A stretch of DNA of 64,000 nucleotides. It comes from Ahaetulla prasina. Lineage: Eukaryota; Chordata; Lepidosauria; Squamata; Colubridae. This document shows, piece after piece, positions 1 to 12,545 of this stretch. The first letter of the stretch is position 1, and each line of letters opens with the position of its first letter. The notes under the pieces were generated by a model. The model was not told where the DNA came from, made no database searches, and saw only the letters and a program-made list of their open reading frames with translations. A program made the translations under genes and the position numbers. The DNA is taken from assembly GCF_028640845.1 (NCBI RefSeq), contig NC_080539.1, forward strand, positions 161,200,736 to 161,264,735, written 5' to 3'.

Positions 1-232
1 GTGAGCTTAGCTGAGGCTTTAATGGCCCATTGACAAAGGTGGGGGAGTCAGGAAGTTGCAGGAGCTCCTTTGTCTTTAAAATATGTTTCTCCATTCCCTA
101 CCACTCAGGGGCCAGCCAGAGATGGTATTTGCCAGTTTTCCGAACTACTCAAAATTTCTGCTACTGGTTCGCCGAGCTACTCAAAATTTCTGCTACCAGT
201 TCTCCAGAACCTGTCAGAACCTGCTGGATTTC
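1..232. mobile_element. Right part of a hAT-like element, cut by the window start
   Basis: From about 110 (GCCAGAGATGG) to about 232 the sequence matches the right part of the element at 18284-18593 (CAGTTTTCCGAAC, then GGTTCGCC, then CAGAACCTGCTGG). The segment from 139 is partly duplicated (CTACTCAAAATTTCTGCTAC twice). The left end lies outside the window or is diverged. Confidence 0.55.
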
Positions 233-2021
233 ATCCTGTTTTGGAGCCCAGTTAGCTTCAGTATGATTTATTCAGGGTTGAAACTGTCTATCCAGCATAT
301 AAAAACAGAGAATGTCTCTTAATAGTTCCCACATATTGGGAGATCCAATGAAAGGGAAATTCTCTACAGAGGCTTGTCTTCTCTAACAGGAATTTTAAAA
401 CTTTTCCGGCTGTGGAAACTGTTTAAAACAAAAATTCTCAGAATTTTGCCCAATCAAGAGGCAAAGGTCAAATGATAGAAAAGTGACTGTGTTTCAGTGA
501 AATTTTTTTACTGTCTCATGGAACCCTATCAAAATTCTCACAGAATCCTAGGGCTCCATGGAACCAATTGGAAATATCTTAGCCTATGGAATGATTTACG
601 CCCAGAATCAAGAAAGACACTTTCCACTGTAGTAATCCAGAGACTTGTAAAAACCTGATTATTCCAAAAATAATCTTGGGATTATGCTGTGCATAGAATG
701 TGAATAAATAGTGATAGTTTGGTTTATTGCACAGTTTTATTTATAGTAATTGTATATTGCAGTTATCACTGTATTTTTTTAAACTGTCAATTCATTGTTA
801 GTGTTTTTGCTGTAAAATCTTAAAGCCAACTGTGATTGAGATATCATAAAGTCTCATAAATAAATAAGTTCTTTCATCCAACCATAATTGAAGTTAAAAA
901 TTAGAATGTTACAGTATGTTGTTCATGCAACTCTATTTTTAAAGATGAACTACTGGACAAAAATAATTAAGTTTGGATATTTTTTTAAAAATACGCCATT
1001 TTACCTTTTCCAATATATTCTATTCAAGCTATTGTCTTCACTCAGAGATTAAAAGCTATCCCATGCAAATACCTTTAATTTAGGGCTGTTTTATGCCTTC
1101 TAGGTGTCTAATTTGTCAGTTTACTCTGAAAATGCCCACCCCCTGGACTTTGTGCTTCTTCCTGCAAAAGCTAAGTGAAGATGGATTTGTTGTATCTTTA
1201 ATTGATTGGTTGATCATACCTCTTTAAATCACACTTTCTTGAGAAGATCTTTTATTCATTATATTTTGAATTCCTTCGCCTTTCCCCCTTCTGAAATCTT
1301 ATTGAATGAGAAGTGGAGATAATTGTTAGGAATGTCAGTTTAATAAGCTGGACTTGCAGAATTCTAGGAAGGCCTCTGTGCACATTTTGTTGTCCTAAAA
1401 GTTCTGTGAAGGAAACCAAAACAAATTTATTTTAGTTGAACATTAATTCTGCAGACATGTTTGCACACTGAGCAATCTCTGCTGTTATCCTTAACTATTT
1501 GTTTTCCTGAAGATACCTATTTCTAAAACTCTTATCATTTAAGAAAGCTCTCTGACCGCAAATAAATGGAACGAAATGAAACTACTGCAGAGTTGCCATT
1601 GATTTGGCTACAATATTTTTTTCTGAAAACTCCTATGTTTAAATGCACAAATACATAAACCTTCTCTTCTGTTTTGTATGAATTCCCAAAACATCCTGGA
1701 AGCGAAATGCCACCATGATGGCTTATTACCTCAAATTGACAGCAACAATATATAATGACAAAATTTACCTTACATTTCACAATGTAGCCTGGATGTACCA
1801 GTTCTCATCTCTTAATCACATATAAAAAAGCAACATACTCAGCTATTTATCTATACACTACTAAAACTCTCATTGTCACAACTTTTAACTGGGAGAAATA
1901 GTGCATCAAAGGGCAACCATTTTTGAGCCAAGGTACCTCAAATGGGCTAACTTCTGGAATGTGTGCCAAATCCAGGACCCATGACTCCTGAGGGAATGAA
2001 ATTCGGGAAGGTTGTGTCTGT
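233..2021. other. No gene or recognised repeat
   Basis: AT-rich DNA with only short, unconvincing reading frames. Confidence 0.6.
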
Positions 2022-2251
2022 CAATAGCAATAGCAATACCACTTCGTAGTGCTTTTACAGCCCTCTCTAAGCAGTTTATAGAGTCAGCATATTGCCCCCA
2101 ACAATCTGGGTCCTCATTTTACCTACCTTGGAAGGATGGAAGGCTGACTCAACCTTGAGCCTGGTGAGATTTGAACTGCTGAACTGCAGCTAGCAGTCAG
2201 CTGAAGTAGCCTGCAGTACTGCACTCTAACCACTGTGCCACCTCGGCTCTT
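2022..2251 (-). mobile_element. tRNA-derived SINE, tail type A
   Basis: On the minus strand the head has an A-box-like TGGCACAGTGGTTAGAGTGC and a B-box-like CAGTTCAAATCTC. The body includes ACCCAGATTGTTGGGGGCAA and the tail is an AGTGCT(ATTGCT)n repeat. It shares its body with the copies at 2462, 29022 and 33553. Confidence 0.75.
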
Positions 2252-2461
2252 AATGTTATTGACTGCTGCTGGGATGCTGATCATGTGATCTTCATTTTCA
2301 GAAGATCTTACAATCCCACACAGCAGCAGCCAGTTACCTGCCTCCTGGCAAAGGAAAGGAGGGAGGGAGGGAAGAAAGGAAGATTTCTGATGCTCCCTGC
2401 CAGCTTCCCACAAAGAAACTCAATGGGGAAGCTGGCAGGAAATTCGAAGTCACCCCCACTG

Positions 2462-2735
2462 CTTTTTTTTTTTAATTTGCATTTATATCCCGCCGTTCTC
2501 CGAAGACTCAGGGCGGCTTACACTATGTTAAGCAATAGTCTTCATCCATTTGTATATTATATACGAAGTCATCTTATTGCCCCCAACAATCTGGGTCCTC
2601 ATTACCTACCTTATAAAGGATGGAAGGCTGAGTCAACCTTGGGCCTGATGGGACTTGAACCTGCAGTAATTGCAAGCAGCTGTGTTAATAACAGACTGTC
2701 TTAGCAGTCTGAGCCACTAGAGGCTTTTTTGCCTA
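2462..2735 (-). mobile_element. tRNA-derived SINE, tail type B
   Basis: Minus strand. The head has GTGGCTCAGACTGCTAAG and B box GGTTCAAGTCC. The body has the ACCCAGATTGTTGGGGGCAA block. The tail CCGCCCTGAGTCTTCGGAGA ends in an A run (T run on the + strand). Confidence 0.8.
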
Positions 2736-3411
2736 CCTGTGGTCATTCTGTTTCTCTTTTTACTTAAGGAAATATCTCTGGAACAATGACTCAACTGGCA
2801 GGGGTTCTATCGTAAATACTAAAGCTATAATCGAGTGACTTTTGGTTATTCTAAAATATTTAATATTTTTAAAACTTCTAAATAGTCCCACCATTGTTAC
2901 AGGCAGCTTTCTTAAATAAGCATGTCTTTCCTTCAAAACTACCTAAAGTAGTGTCAGGATAGCAGGAATCTTGCATAGGTGTTTTCATAGCTTCCTACAA
3001 GGAGTGAAAGTGCTTTCGAGCATTTGGCCTAATATTAAAGTGTAAGGTATGATTTTAGTAACAAATAAATGGTCAGAAGGGAATGGTTCCAGGGATCGTT
3101 ATTAGAGAATCCTGTAACAGATTAAAGCTTCTCATTCAATATATAGTATAGGCAGCAATATATATAGTATAGGCAGCAAATCCATCCATAAAGCGTCATT
3201 TATTCTGGCTTGACAGAATGTCCATCTATGGGTCTATCAAATTGTCATGTCAAATTTCTTCTAAAATATAATTCACTGCTATAAGATAAGAGCTGCTCAC
3301 TAATTCCTTGCCCTGTATCTCAGTAATTGATAGTTCAGTCTACTTTCCTCTTGGCACTGTGTGGGGGTAATGTTGGTTATATATTTTCACGTGGACTATG
3401 ACTGCTTAGAA

Positions 3412-3546
3412 CAGGGGTGTCCAAACTTGGTCCCTTTAAGACTTTTGGACTTCAACTCCCAGAGTTCCCCAGCCAGCTTTGCTGGCTGAGGGACTCTGGG
3501 AGTTGAAGTCCAAAAGTCTTAAAGGGACCAAGTTTGGACACCCCTG
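3412..3546. mobile_element. Palindromic hAT-like MITE (8-bp target duplication)
   Basis: 135 bp, a near-perfect inverted repeat over its whole length (CAGGGGTGTCC to GGACACCCCTG). It is flanked by an exact duplication GCTTAGAA (3404-3411 and 3547-3554). It has no coding capacity and would be mobilised in trans by a hAT transposase. Confidence 0.92.
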
Positions 3547-3789
3547 GCTTAGAATGTTGTTACAGTATCCTTATTGTCTATTCTAATATATGTACTTCCC
3601 ACAATTACCAGATACTTCCCTCTACTTATGTTAAGGAGTTTAACACCATATGCATTGGCCCACAAAACAGAAGAATATTGTGATCTCTGAGCCTTGGGAA
3701 GAAGTTTTATCATATGGCTCTATTTCTCTCCAGTCATGTCTTGACTTGATCCTCAGGTGTGATGGAGAGAAGAGTTAACCTGCATTTAC

Positions 3790-3973
3790 CTCAAAGCACA
3801 CCTCATAATAACACCTGATATTGTTTCTTGATTGCTTATTTGTACCCTATGACTATAATTACGTGTTGTAGGTGTTGTATCTTGATGAAGGTATCTTTTC
3901 TTTTATGTACACTGAGAGCATATGCACCAAGACAAATTCCTTGTGTATCCAATCACACTTGGCCAATAAAAAT
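3790..3973 (+). mobile_element. LINE 3' end that runs into a pentanucleotide repeat
   Basis: GTACACTGAGAGCATATGC, CCTTGTGTATCCAATCAC and GGCCAATAAAAATT precede a pentanucleotide tract. The same 3' end is at 15385 and, reversed, at 34608. I recall this as the CR1-type snake LINE known for seeding AATAG/TTCTA microsatellites. Confidence 0.75.
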
Positions 3974-4066
3974 TTCTATTCTATTCTATTCTATTCTATT
4001 CTATTCTATTCTATTCTATTCTATTCTATTCTATTCTATTCTATTCTATTCCATTCCATTCTATTC
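3974..4066 (+). repeat. (TTCTA)n microsatellite
   Basis: About 18 units, almost pure, with a few TTCCA units at the end. It directly follows the LINE 3' end. The open frames across it are repeat artefacts. Confidence 0.97.
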
Positions 4067-5369
4067 TTCTCATAAACCATATCTAACTAGTAGCTTGTCA
4101 GTTCAGGCAGGTTCAATGTGATTCGTGAAAGACAGCCACACCCAATTTCACTTCACAAAACTTGGCTTTAAAACTGGAGAGGGGGAATGTTTATGTACTC
4201 TTTTTCTGACATTCCCACCTTAACAAGCATGTTCTGATAAAGATAGCTGGGACCACCTGAATAAGCAAACCCATATTCTAAAAACAAGGATGAGCTGGAG
4301 GCTATAACTTTGGGCATCCCAAGTGCTCAGATTTTTATACAACCTATAGTTTTGAATAGTGATACTCATGAGAGGAAACCTTGGTTGCTTCCTGCGTGAT
4401 TCCCCAGCCCACAATTTATAGTTCTAGAATATGTGTCTGAATTATGTATAGAATATAAGTTAACTGAATGGTGCAGATGGTATTTTTCTTCTTTTGGGAA
4501 AGGACTTCAGGAGCCTACAGGCTTCAAGGACAACTGGCTGGGAATGGAATGCAATTCAACTGCATATCAACCTACAGCTGAAGTGACCGTTATGAAAACA
4601 TCTTGTTTGAATTTGATTGGACATGGAGCCTAGTGCTGGGAGGCATTTTGGCACGTGATTCTCAGTTCTGGCTATGTAAACCACACCTTTCTCAATAAAT
4701 GGAGTTAAGGATCATTCTTGCTTAGCGTTTCAAACTGAAGCAGGTCTGGCACTTTGTTATTTGATCCCATTCTTGTTAAGAAGGCTTACCACACAAAAGA
4801 ACTATTTCACCTGCTGAATGGCAGTGAAGTAGCATGGGCCAGAGGGTTACATTTTTAAATAGTCTTGTCTATCAGTGTAAACCTGTACTTTATGGGCACC
4901 CTTATATTTTTACTGAGGGCAGGACAGAGGATTTTTGGTCCAAGATAAGATATAGCTGAGCAGAAAGCTTTTTTTCTTCTCCTTTAGTGAAACTCTTGTT
5001 AGAAATGCATTGCTGTGCATGGCTGCTTTATCATTGCAGAGCAAAACATTTTATTACAAAAACAAAGCTCAAAGATATGATTTTTTAAAAAAGGATAGGA
5101 AAAGTTTTGATTGTTTTGAGAGACTTTAAAAAGAATTAACTGGAACTGTAATATAATTCTTCCTTCCCAATATTAACAAGAACCCACCCCCCTTCCTCAA
5201 ATGCCAACAGCAAAAATGTGGATGCACAGCTATCTCTCCTTCTCAAGTGTTTTAGTAAAATTGTGAAAACAAATGTAATAAGGAAACGAAGGTGGTACAA
5301 TAGCTACAACTTTATTAAACAACTCTGATCATTGCTTTTGGTGAATGCATTTAGTAACTTTCTTGGATT
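4067..5369. other. No gene or recognised repeat
   Basis: AT-rich, low coding potential; no conserved motif or repeat end identified. The gap 2736-3403 is likewise empty except for a small local duplication (ATATAGTATAGGCAGCAA) at 3140-3180. Confidence 0.5.
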
Positions 5370-5850
5370 AATTGAAAAAAAGTCATTGACTATAGATGAT
5401 TATCAGACTAGAGCAGTGGTCTGCAAACTTGGCTCTTTTAAGACTTGTGGACTTCAACTCCCAGAGTTCCTCAGCCAACTTTGCAAAGCTGGCTGAGGAA
5501 CTCTGGGAGTTGAAGTCCACAAGTCTTAAAAGAGCCAAGTTTGCAGACTCCTGGCCTAGAGTTCTCACTACAGGGGTAAATGATCATGATCAAATCATCT
5601 TACTTCAGAAACATGTGAATCCTTAGCTCTCTAGAGAAGGCTCTAATGCTCAGAAATGTGGAAGGAAAAAGGACAACTGGCAGAAAGGAAGATGGACTTA
5701 GTTACAGTGGTGATGGGTGTATTGATGGAAGACTTGAAAGACCAAGTTAGGATCAGATTGACATGGAGAAAAATCTGTCTGTGTGGTTGCTAAGAGTTTT
5801 GATGATGCATAATAGATGATGATGGACAACAAATTTATATACACACACAC
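5370..5850 (+). mobile_element. Bov-B (RTE) LINE 3' remnant, split by a MITE
   Basis: From 5562 the sequence (GTTCTCACTACAGGGG, TTACTTCAGAAACATG, TGATGGGTGTATTGATGG, GTGTGGTTGCTAAGAG) parallels the Bov-B copy at 11675. A hAT MITE (5414-5553) is inserted in it. The part left of the MITE is poorly preserved. Confidence 0.6.
5414..5553. mobile_element. Palindromic hAT-like MITE inside a Bov-B fragment
   Basis: 140 bp with arms that are almost exact inverted copies, so both strands can be read into nearly the same peptide. The flanks are GACTAGAG and GCCTAGAG, a target duplication with one mismatch. It splits a Bov-B remnant. Confidence 0.88.
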
Positions 5851-7011
5851 AAAAATTACACAAAAAAGCTCCATATGGTACTTTAAATTCTCTTAAACCA
5901 TGTTTCATTTAATGTCATAAAAATTAATAGAGGCACATGAGAACATAACTGAATATGCCTCTTCTCTAGCCATAATCTTTCAATTTCTGTTTTATTTCTT
6001 CATTCTGTATAAAATCAGCACTTGGTAATTGCTTGTCATTCTTGTTTGCTTTGCTTTGTTGATCTTGGACATGACAATGGCATTGCAAAAGAAACATTTT
6101 CTACTTTCCCACAGAAACAGAATGTATTATTAGTTTTTACAGGGCCATATTTAAATTGAATCTTGATCAAAAACATGGTTTTACTGAATGTCAAGTGGAA
6201 AAGAATGATGCAATTCTGGGGTGGTTAAATACTCAAACCTAAAATGTAAGGATATTTCTGGTATTAATCTACCGTATGGATTATACATGACTAAGCTGTG
6301 GTAAATGCAGAGGGATTTCTGAGAAAATGAAGGACATTTGATCTCTTGATTTCAGAGGAGGGATCGGGCATGCAGCTGACTTTATGGGCTTCAATTGTTC
6401 CAGCTGGAAAGATTTGGGAATGACCTTCCCCCCCCTCAGTCTGTGTAATTCCACATTAAAGGTGAAAATACCTGTGAGGTCAAAAGTGAACTATTTCTAA
6501 ATAGAATAGGTCATAAGATCTAACCTTGCCATAGCTCTTTGTGGGTCTCCAGATCAAGGGAAGGACCCAGGCAGGGCTGAAATTAGAAATGGTGTTAAGT
6601 ACTTGAAAGATATGGAACACAGGCTATCCATCATACACCAATCTATCCCCTTCTCTCATATTAAAAAATAAATCATCATCATCATCATCATCATCTAAAT
6701 CTACCCAACTATTTTCCATCCAAATAACTTTAAATTCATAAAATTTATTTGGACAATAACTGGACAAAGTAATAATCCAAAAACAAAGCATAGACAGATG
6801 AAAGTAGATAAAGCAACTTTAATTTTTGAATTCCTACTCAGATCAGATGTCAAAATCCTTCTATTTAATTATCCCATTCAACAATTATTTTCCATACATT
6901 AAAATTAAGTAATTCATTTTCACACTGAGGAGTTTCAGAATTCTGGACAAGGGTAGAAATGAGGGCTAGCTAATGGGACACAGAAGATGATTAGGAAAAA
7001 CAAGGAAAAAC
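5851..7011. other. No gene recognised
   Basis: AT-rich with a short CAT microsatellite at about 6672-6696. The neighbouring gap 7193-8106 is also without a supported feature. Confidence 0.5.
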
Positions 7012-7019
7012 GTTGGAAG

Positions 7020-7184
7020 CAGTAGTGGGTTTCAAATCCTGTCACTACCGGCTCGCTCATGGGTGTGCGCGCACCCAACACTTCTGCGCATGCGTAGAAG
7101 CATCCGGGCAGGTGGGCAGAGCCTCCCATCGCTGCCGTTACCGGTTTGCTTGAATCAGGGCGAACCAGTAGCAACCTATCATTG
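7020..7184. mobile_element. hAT-like non-autonomous element (8-bp target duplication)
   Basis: 165 bp. It begins CAGTAGTGGGTTTC, ends AACCTATCATTG, and has an internal ACCGGTTTGC-type motif and GC-rich middle. An exact 8-bp duplication GTTGGAAG flanks it (7012-7019 and 7185-7192). It is a second hAT-like family, distinct from the palindromic MITEs. Confidence 0.88.
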
Positions 7185-8108
7185 GTTGGAAGGCTACACT
7201 ATTTTTATTCATTTCTTAGTCTGCAGTCATAGTGGAGATGGGTAGCAGTGGGGATTGTGTGGTTTTTTTAAAATGCATTGTTAACATTACTTAAATGATT
7301 CCCATTTAAATATATATGAATCCTAGATATGACTGTTAACTTGAGTCCTAAAAACTTTCTATATATGTCAACCTATTTCTCAATGTTTGAAGAGTTACAG
7401 AAGTACTCATACCTTCCAAAATCAGCCGTGTTTCTATTATACTTACAAATTGCCTAATGTCATTTAAGAATTTAGCAACGTATTAATTCATGTGAAAAAA
7501 AATCCAACACCTGTTATCTATTATGTAGGGAATGACTGAAATTAGGTTACTCATTAGCTACAGAGGATTCGTTAATTTGTCACATTTTTAATTTAGCAAA
7601 ATTATCTGACTTCTTTCACAGCCCTGTAACTACACTGCCCAGCACTGCTAGTGGTGAAGTTCCCCCATCTACAGTTCAAGACCTTAATCTGAAAGGCCTC
7701 AAATGTGACTCAATGATAACGTTCTCTGATAGACCAATAGCATGATTAAGTCCTTTTACACATAAATTGTACAATTGTGATAGTATCTGAATCCCATTTT
7801 AACTATATCTTTAATATGTAGTTACCACTTTTTATAGAAAAGTCTAATTACGGTTAAGTCAATAAAGGAGATAAGTAGATACCTCACAATTGTCTTTGTA
7901 ATCAATTAACAAAATCAATTTTATCTATATTTACTTATTCAGCAAAGCCATGGCAATTTTATAATAAAAAGGTGACTGATGCTTCCTATGTGTGTTGAAC
8001 ATTTGTGGGGAAATGGGGAGACATGGTGTCCCTTTTGTATCCAGATCGTACCATGGTCAATGGGACAGTCTCATTTAAGCATTAAGAGGCTTGTAGATGT
8101 ACAATATA

Positions 8109-8503
8109 CAACTAATCCTCTATTTATAACCATTCATTTAGTGACCTTTCAAAGTTACAATGGCACTGAAAAAAGTGACTTACTTTGTTTTTCATACTTA
8201 CGACCATTGCAGCATCCCTGAGGCCACGTGATCAAAATTCAGATGCTTGGGTAACTGGGATCATGTTTATGACACTTGCAGTGTCCCGGCGTCTTCTGAT
8301 TACATTTTGCAACCTACTGACAAGCAAAGTCAATGGGGAAGTCAGGTTCACTTAACAGCTGCGTTACTCACTTAACAACTGCAGTGATTCACTTAACAAC
8401 TGTGGCAGGAAAGGTTGCAAAATGGGGCAAAACTCATTTAATAGCTGTCTCACTTAGCAACAAATTTTGGGCTCAATTGTGCTTGTAAATCGAGCACCTT
8501 CTG
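8109..8503 (+). mobile_element. Mariner-like non-autonomous element, older copy
   Basis: Same family as 35978, with the shared interior GTCAATGGGGAAG and ACTTAACAACTG. The ends are diverged, with TA at both flanks. Confidence 0.75.
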
Positions 8504-8969
8504 TAGTGCAATCCTATGCCAATCTAAAAAAAAAAATCAAAGCTATTGACTTTGTAATTTATATATGTCAGACTGACGGCTTCATAGTTTGATTTTAGTT
8601 TGTATATTCTGTATATGTAGGTTGAACTCGGGTTGAAAAGCACAAAATTCTGATGAGGTGCACTGCTGAATTGCAGCATGGCCTGAAATGGAACACCTGC
8701 TTTCACCATGACTGAAATGGTGATGGAAAGGACAAGATTAAGCTGTATATGTCTAATCCAAACACCATTTGCTCTGGCAGGCAATCTGATTCAATTGTGA
8801 GTTTAAAATTGTTAGTTGAGGTTGACAAATGGGCCGACTTTGTGGGAGAGGAAAGATTTGCATCCATTATTTTGTTAATTAGAAAAAGAAGAAGACATTG
8901 TTTGGATTTTTATAGATGTTTCAGTCATAGTAATATTTTTGCGGTCATTCATTTCACCAGGATTGTCTA

Positions 8970-10700
8970 GTTGTTTTGAGGTGTGGTTGCTCTGGTTTGT
9001 GTCATCAGTGATAATATCTAGGCTCCTTGTCTTCCCTCTCTTTCTCTATTGCCTTTGATTCTTCTGAGCGTGAGGGCTTACTCTGTTGATTCCTGCCTTT
9101 GTATTATGTGTCCAAAATATCTAAGTTTAGTGCTTTTACTAAACGGTTTGTTTACTTCATCTACTACTGAACAATTGTTCTGCTTACTGTCTCAAATATT
9201 CCTGACAATTTTCTTCAGCACCACAATTCAAAGGCAATTTTTCTTCAAGGTTTCTTTATTAGCCTTTCTGATGGTGTAGCTTTCATGTGTTTATGTTGCT
9301 ATACAATACTGAAAACTATGGCCATTTATCTTTGCTGTCAGTGTGATGTCCTTGCTCTTTAATAATTTATCTGGATTGTAGTTTTTTTCTTTTTCTCAAG
9401 TACCAGTGCCTCTTTATTTCAGGGATGTAATCAACATCCTATAAAATTTTGAATGTAAGAAGATAAACTCTGTTACTACAGCTTCTTTTGTAGCTGTTTA
9501 TGATGGGTTGGCATTGTGTATTGGTATAATTTTAGGGGCTGTTTTGAAGTACTGATCAGCAAATCAGATTTGACACTCTCTTCTTTTATTCTTTCATTTG
9601 TCAACCCTGAAATGAACCTGCTGAGGCCATCTTGGAGGCTTCAGGGTTGCCACACAACAGAGTGTGGGGGGAAATAGCTAGATGGGGTTTTGTAGCCAAA
9701 ACAATAAAGTCTTCCTGTGGGAACCAAGGACATTCTCACAGTTGGCCAGCCAGAAGAGGAGTGAAGTAACCAAGCAACTGGCCAGCACATTGATTGGACA
9801 GCGTGACCAGTGACTTGGGGGAAAGGGGAAACGTTTACTTTTTAATTAGGTGAAAGACGCGGGAATTTCAGAGTCAGCTTTCACCAGTTGTGCCAATATG
9901 ATGTATACAATAAATTATTCTTTGAGGAATTCCCCGCTTTAGAGTTCTGCTTTCTATGGGTGCATTACTTGGAATGCTGATATCATTCTTAGCAAGAATT
10001 TCCTTATGTCTCTGGCCTTCAGCAATCAACCTGGTATCCTCAGCATATCAGAGATACCTGATGTTTTTCCCAAGCAATTATAATTCAACTTTATGCATTT
10101 TGCATATCAATTAATACAATCAATAGTATTCAACTATCACTCATGAGCCATTTAATTTATCTGTATTCCATTCTACATGTTGTTTCCTGGTTATTAATGT
10201 TTGTCAGAACACAGTTGTAATGAACCAGAACATCCATATTTGTATTAGTTATCTGTAATTTGTTGTGGCCAATGTATTGAAAAAGCCTTAATGTAATCAA
10301 TAAAGGGAAAATATGTTTTTAATTTCTCTCTTTTCCACTATTGTTCAGATGTTAGCAAAATGGTTCTTGGTACCTCTGCCTCTTCTGAATCCAGACTGCG
10401 TATCTGGCAGTTCTGGCTCCTTATATTGTTGAAATCTGAACTGCAAAATCTCAAGAATTATTTTACTGGGTTTTAAGATACAGTTGTTTGGTAGTTTGGA
10501 CAATTTTTAACTCAGCCTTTTTTCATTTTGAAATATAAATGGGTATTTCCCAATCCTTGGCTATTGTTCCTCTGTCTCAATTGCTTTAGATTTCTTTCTT
10601 TATCTATTTTCAGCATCACATACAATTTTTTGCATTTTTGCATATTTTTTTATTTCCTTCATTTTTGACATTTTCATGAATTTCAGTTCACAGGAACTAA
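8970..10700 (-). mobile_element. Bov-B (RTE) LINE remnant, interrupted
   Basis: The + strand matches recalled reverse-strand Bov-B pol in order: ATTGCCTTTGATTCTTCTG near 9050, CAGCACCACAATTCAAAGGC near 9219, AAGCCTTAATGTAATCAATAA near 10284, and CCTCTGCCTCTTCTGAATCC near 10373. So the element is on the minus strand. It is heavily mutated with no open frame. An LTR-like insertion lies at about 9599-9980. Confidence 0.75.
9599..9980 (+). mobile_element. Possible LTR-like insertion in the Bov-B remnant
   Basis: The block does not resemble Bov-B. It runs from TGTCAACCCTGAAATG through a TTGGAGGCTTC region to AATAAATTATTC and CTTTCTATGGGTGCA. The AATAAA signal suits an LTR. Boundaries are unsure because no convincing duplication was found. 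Confidence 0.35.
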
Positions 10701-11674
10701 TCAATTAAATCTAATTGTTACCAAGGTAAGATGTTAAAAATTGGGCTCTAGTGGGAACTAGAAGGACCTAATGATTACAATGAAAAAACACTTGAATTTG
10801 ACTTAGAAATATAGAAGGAAGCAAAATATTTTAATATTGGAAATATTGAAATATATTTTTAATTAATGGATCCAGAAGTTGTTTTTAATAATATCTGCCT
10901 CTATGGATAGACTGTGTTTAAAAGATCCTATGGAAGAGAAGCAAGTTTTTTACCTGACAAAATTGAAACTGATTTGAAAGTGGATTTAAAAATGTCATGC
11001 TACAAAAATGACATACTAAAGAAAGCAATTGATAACTTAATAATTTTGAAAGAATAAACAATTAACAACTCAAAATAGGCTTCTTAAAGCTTTGAAGAAT
11101 TTTGTGAGAAGGCAGAAAGAAACACCCCCCCCCCCAAAAAAGTAAGTTCTGGGACATTATGTGAAGGCATTAAGAATGAAGATTGTTAGAAATAAAAGGA
11201 AGGAATATAAAGTTGGTTTAAGTGATCAGTGTTAAAATAGATATGTTGTTATTTCTGGGAATCCTTAATGGACTTTTGCTGACATCAGAACTGAAATAAC
11301 AAGGCTTTAAGGATTTGTTTATATATAAGAGATAGGTTACGGAAAGAAGAAATTGTTTGTTGTATTTTAAGAGATAGTGATAATGACTAAAATTGTTTAT
11401 AGTTGTTGTGATGAAGGCGGAAGTTTTTTCTTTATATATTTATTTTTTAAAATCACTATATTTTTATTTTTGATTCTTTTCTATTTCTCTATTTTTTTCT
11501 TTTCTGCACCATTTTTAATTTTTTTATTATACTTTATATTAGTTTTTACTGTAAATGTAATTTTTAATAACATTGCTATAAAAAAAATTAAATCTTCACT
11601 ATAATCTAATGGAATGTTGCTGAAATCGTATCTTGTTGGTCTGATTATTTATTCTCTTTAAATTAGCTTTAATT
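10701..11674. other. Unclassified AT-rich DNA, perhaps LINE-derived
   Basis: Very AT-rich. Part of it (about 11280-11600) could be a decayed L1-type 3' UTR next to the Bov-B piece, but no diagnostic motif is present. A C9 run lies at about 11127. Confidence 0.35.
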
Positions 11675-12060
11675 TTGCAAGGGAGTTATGAGTCAGATAG
11701 GCATTGTAAGTGTTGGAGAAAGCTTCTGAGAATTCCATGGACAGCCATGAAAACAAACAAATGGATCATAAAAGATCAACCCAGAGTTCTCACTCAAGGC
11801 AGAAATGATCAGGCTCTAATTATTCTACTTCAGACACATTATGTGAAGATCTCACATCTGGAGAAGATTGTAAAGTTGGGGAAAGTGGAAGGAAAGAAGA
11901 GAATCACTAGCAGCAAGGTCGAAGGACTCAATTATAGTGGCAATGAGTACACTGTTGGAAGACCTCAATGCAAGTTAGGGACAGATCATCATGAAGAAAA
12001 TACATGTATGTGGTTGTAAGAGGTGACACCAATTTAATCGATTAATTATGAGTCAGCTCT
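11675..12060 (+). mobile_element. Bov-B (RTE) LINE 3' end of pol
   Basis: The frame starting near 11675 reads KLLRIPWTAMKTNKWI and continues with a Bov-B pol C-terminal pattern before stopping at 12019. The following GTGGTTGTAAGAGGTGACAC corresponds to the Bov-B tail. It is a decayed 5'-truncated copy. Confidence 0.75.
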
Positions 12061-12545
12061 GGTTTTGTTTTTGCTGACAGTTTCTTCATCTTTGCTAGCA
12101 GGGTAGTATATAGTTTAATTTTTCTTCTTGTAATATTTAATGCCACACAAAGGATGAATCTGATGATTCTCTACTTTACTTTGTCGAGGGAATAATTTAT
12201 TTCCACACCATGTCATATCTTGAATCTACAGTATTTCTCTACTACTTAAGGTATTTCCTTAAGTATACACAGGTCTCATTTAACCTAATTGTAGAGCTTA
12301 AGAAACTCCCCTTTAAATTAATAATTGTGACAAAGGAAAATGAAAATTAACTGAAAGCCGTTGCTAATACACTGCTGACAGTCTCAAGAAATCAGTACTA
12401 AGGAAGCTGTCAGAGCTTGTTTTGAATGACTTCATTTTATAATAGGTATCAAACTCAAATTTGTTTTTATGCACAGTTCAGCAATACTGGTAAATAGATA
12501 ACGCTATCATTCTTTAGTGTATCAGGATGCTAACTAGGCTGGAGA

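Noticed and set aside
3828..4121. Frames with repeating Ile-Leu-Phe-Tyr-Ser
   Set aside because: Translation of the TTCTA microsatellite, not a gene.
5383..5626. Two frames on opposite strands encoding almost the same peptide
   Set aside because: They are a by-product of the palindromic MITE at 5414-5553.
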